In this document: positions 30,885-32,041 of the stretch, piece by piece | Layout: each line of letters starts with the position of its first letter | Position numbering within the stretch: position 1 is the first letter of the stretch | From: Fidelibacterota bacterium | GTDB taxonomy: Bacteria > Fidelibacterota > Fidelibacteria > Fidelibacterales > Fidelibacteraceae | Assembly (NCBI GenBank): GCA_028718545.1 | Contig: JAQULT010000017.1 | Coordinates: forward strand, 1 to 32,041 | Reading direction: 5' to 3' | Length of the DNA: 32,041 bases | Program-made: the position numbers and the translations under genes | Notes under the pieces: generated by a model | Databases searched by the model: none | Told to the model about the DNA's origin: nothing | Seen by the model: only the letters and a program-made list of their open reading frames with translations

Positions 30885-32041
30885 ATGCGCAATTTTGCTA
30901 CGCCTCCTTATCGGATCAAGATGGTGGAACCCATTCGTCTGCTTTCCCGTCCGGAACGGGAAATGCACCTTAAAAAAGCCTTTAACAATTTATTCTTACT
31001 GCCTTCGGAAGCGGTCTATATCGATCTGTTGACCGACAGCGGTACCGGTGCCATGAGCCACTTTCAGTGGGCTGCCCTGATGCAGGGTGACGAAGCTTAT
31101 GCCGGCAGCCGCAGCTTTTACCGGCTGGAGCAAACGGTAAAAGACATCACGGATTACAAATACGTGATCCCGGTCCATCAGGGCAGGGGAGCAGAGCAAG
31201 TCCTGTTACCGATTTTGGTTAAACACCCCGGCATGTTCTTTATCAGCAATATGCATTTTGATACCACGCGGGCACACGTAGAACTGGCCGGAGCAAGAGC
31301 TTTGGACTGTGTGATTCACGAATGCCATGATGTTCAAAGTTATCATCCTTTCAAGGGAAACATGGATCTTAGAACATGCCGTTCCCTGATCGAAGAACAC
31401 AAAGCGGAAAATATTGCCGGCATTATCATGACAGTGACCAACAATTCCGCCGGGGGACAGCCGGTAAGTCTGGAGAATCTGAAACAGGTAAGCAATCTGG
31501 CAAAGGAATTCGGTATCCCCCTGATTATGGACGGTGCGCGTTTTGCTGAAAATGCGGCATTTATCAAAATGCGTGAAGAAGCATATGCGGAATTCAGTAT
31601 CCGGGAAATCGCCCGGAAGATGTTTGATCTCTGCGATATCTTTTTAATGAGTGCAAAAAAGGACGGGCTGGTCAATATCGGCGGACTGCTTGTAATCCGG
31701 GATAATGAGGAATTGTTTCAGTCCAGCCGGGTCCGTACCGTTGCCTACGAGGGCTTCCCGACCTACGGCGGGCTGGCCGGCCGTGATCTGGAAGCCATGG
31801 CGGTCGGCCTGGAAGAAAGCCTCGAGATCGATTACCTGGAACACCGTCTTGACCAGGTCCGCTACCTTGCGGAACCTTTGCGCAAAGCAGGGATCCCTTT
31901 ACAGTATCCGCCGGGAGGGCATGCTGTTTTCATCGATTGCAAAGAGATCTGTGCACATATCCCTTATAACCGTTTTCCCGCGCAATCTTTTTGCAACGCC
32001 TTGTATCTGGAATCCGGTGTCCGTACGGTAGAGGTCGGTTC
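30885..32041 (+). CDS. tnaA: Tryptophanase (tyrosine phenol-lyase family), 3' end cut by the window
   Basis: PLP-dependent beta-eliminating lyase that cleaves tryptophan to indole, pyruvate and ammonia. 385 residues are visible, so about 75-80 C-terminal residues are missing. The frame is open to the last base. Diagnostic segments: [74 protein letters not shown]-lysine region [13 protein letters not shown] (K258/K259), [13 protein letters not shown] and FPAQSF, ending [20 protein letters not shown] and VEVGS point to tryptophanase; LVNIGG resembles tyrosine phenol-lyase, so that activity cannot be excluded. GGAG at 30873-30876 is 8 bases before the ATG. No tnaC-like leader peptide is seen in the 59 bases upstream. 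Confidence 0.85.
   Translation, partial: MRNFATPPYRIKMVEPIRLLSRPEREMHLKKAFNNLFLLPSEAVYIDLLTDSGTGAMSHFQWAALMQGDEAYAGSRSFYRLEQTVKDITDYKYVIPVHQGRGAEQVLLPILVKHPGMFFISNMHFDTTRAHVELAGARALDCVIHECHDVQSYHPFKGNMDLRTCRSLIEEHKAENIAGIIMTVTNNSAGGQPVSLENLKQVSNLAKEFGIPLIMDGARFAENAAFIKMREEAYAEFSIREIARKMFDLCDIFLMSAKKDGLVNIGGLLVIRDNEELFQSSRVRTVAYEGFPTYGGLAGRDLEAMAVGLEESLEIDYLEHRLDQVRYLAEPLRKAGIPLQYPPGGHAVFIDCKEICAHIPYNRFPAQSFCNALYLESGVRTVEVG

Overview
The window reads as a chromosomal core-gene region from a Gram-negative, probably anaerobic bacterium of the FCB superphylum (Neomarinimicrobiota, Calditrichota, Cloacimonadota and relatives). The reasons are a secreted protein ending in a YPNPFNP sorting-type domain at the left edge, a TamB/Omp85 outer-membrane assembly pair, two lipoproteins with clear lipoboxes, a long signal peptidase I with a C-terminal membrane helix, and a fermentative tryptophanase/tyrosine phenol-lyase at the right edge. 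I cannot fix the phylum without a database search. Every gene I can support is on the + strand, base composition looks even throughout, and I see no mobile element, CRISPR array, tRNA or rRNA. No gene-free stretch exceeds 300 bases.

Layout: (1) 1-594, tail of a secreted fibronectin-III protein. (2) 735-4492, thrS followed by a large uncharacterised protein with PEP-carboxykinase-type nucleotide-binding motifs. (3) 4669-9286, translation block infC-rpmI-rplT-pheS-pheT; infC most likely starts at AUU. (4) 9286-12245, a 58-residue coiled-coil ORF (possibly ZapB-like) overlapping both neighbours, then zapA, rny and folD. (5) 12256-18468, envelope assembly: tamB, a three-POTRA Omp85 protein, and a short TPR lipoprotein. 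(6) 18480-23286, MoxR ATPase, DUF58 protein and a BatD/DUF4381-like membrane protein, then an ABC-2 type exporter pair. (7) 23350-25627, trxA with a strong terminator, acyP and nadE with a second terminator. (8) 25786-27828, comEC with a degenerate C-terminal domain. (9) 27895-30825, a FlgO/CsgG-like lipoprotein, an RNase HII-YraN fusion and lepB. (10) 30885-end, truncated tryptophanase.

Blocks 3 to 6 are almost gap-free, with several stop/start overlaps, so one long transcription unit could link translation factors, division (ZapA), RNA decay (RNase Y), folate metabolism and outer-membrane assembly. Sigma-70-like promoters can be proposed before thrS, infC and the lipoprotein at 27895.

Most genes are conserved housekeeping genes. 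The less ordinary items are the PEPCK-like protein between thrS and infC, the small ORF before zapA, the RNase HII-YraN fusion, the metal-ligand-free C-terminal domain of ComEC, the proline-repeat lipoprotein, and the terminator that runs into the acyP start. I did not find a clear multi-gene system that looks wholly new. The PEPCK-like protein is the best candidate for unknown biology.
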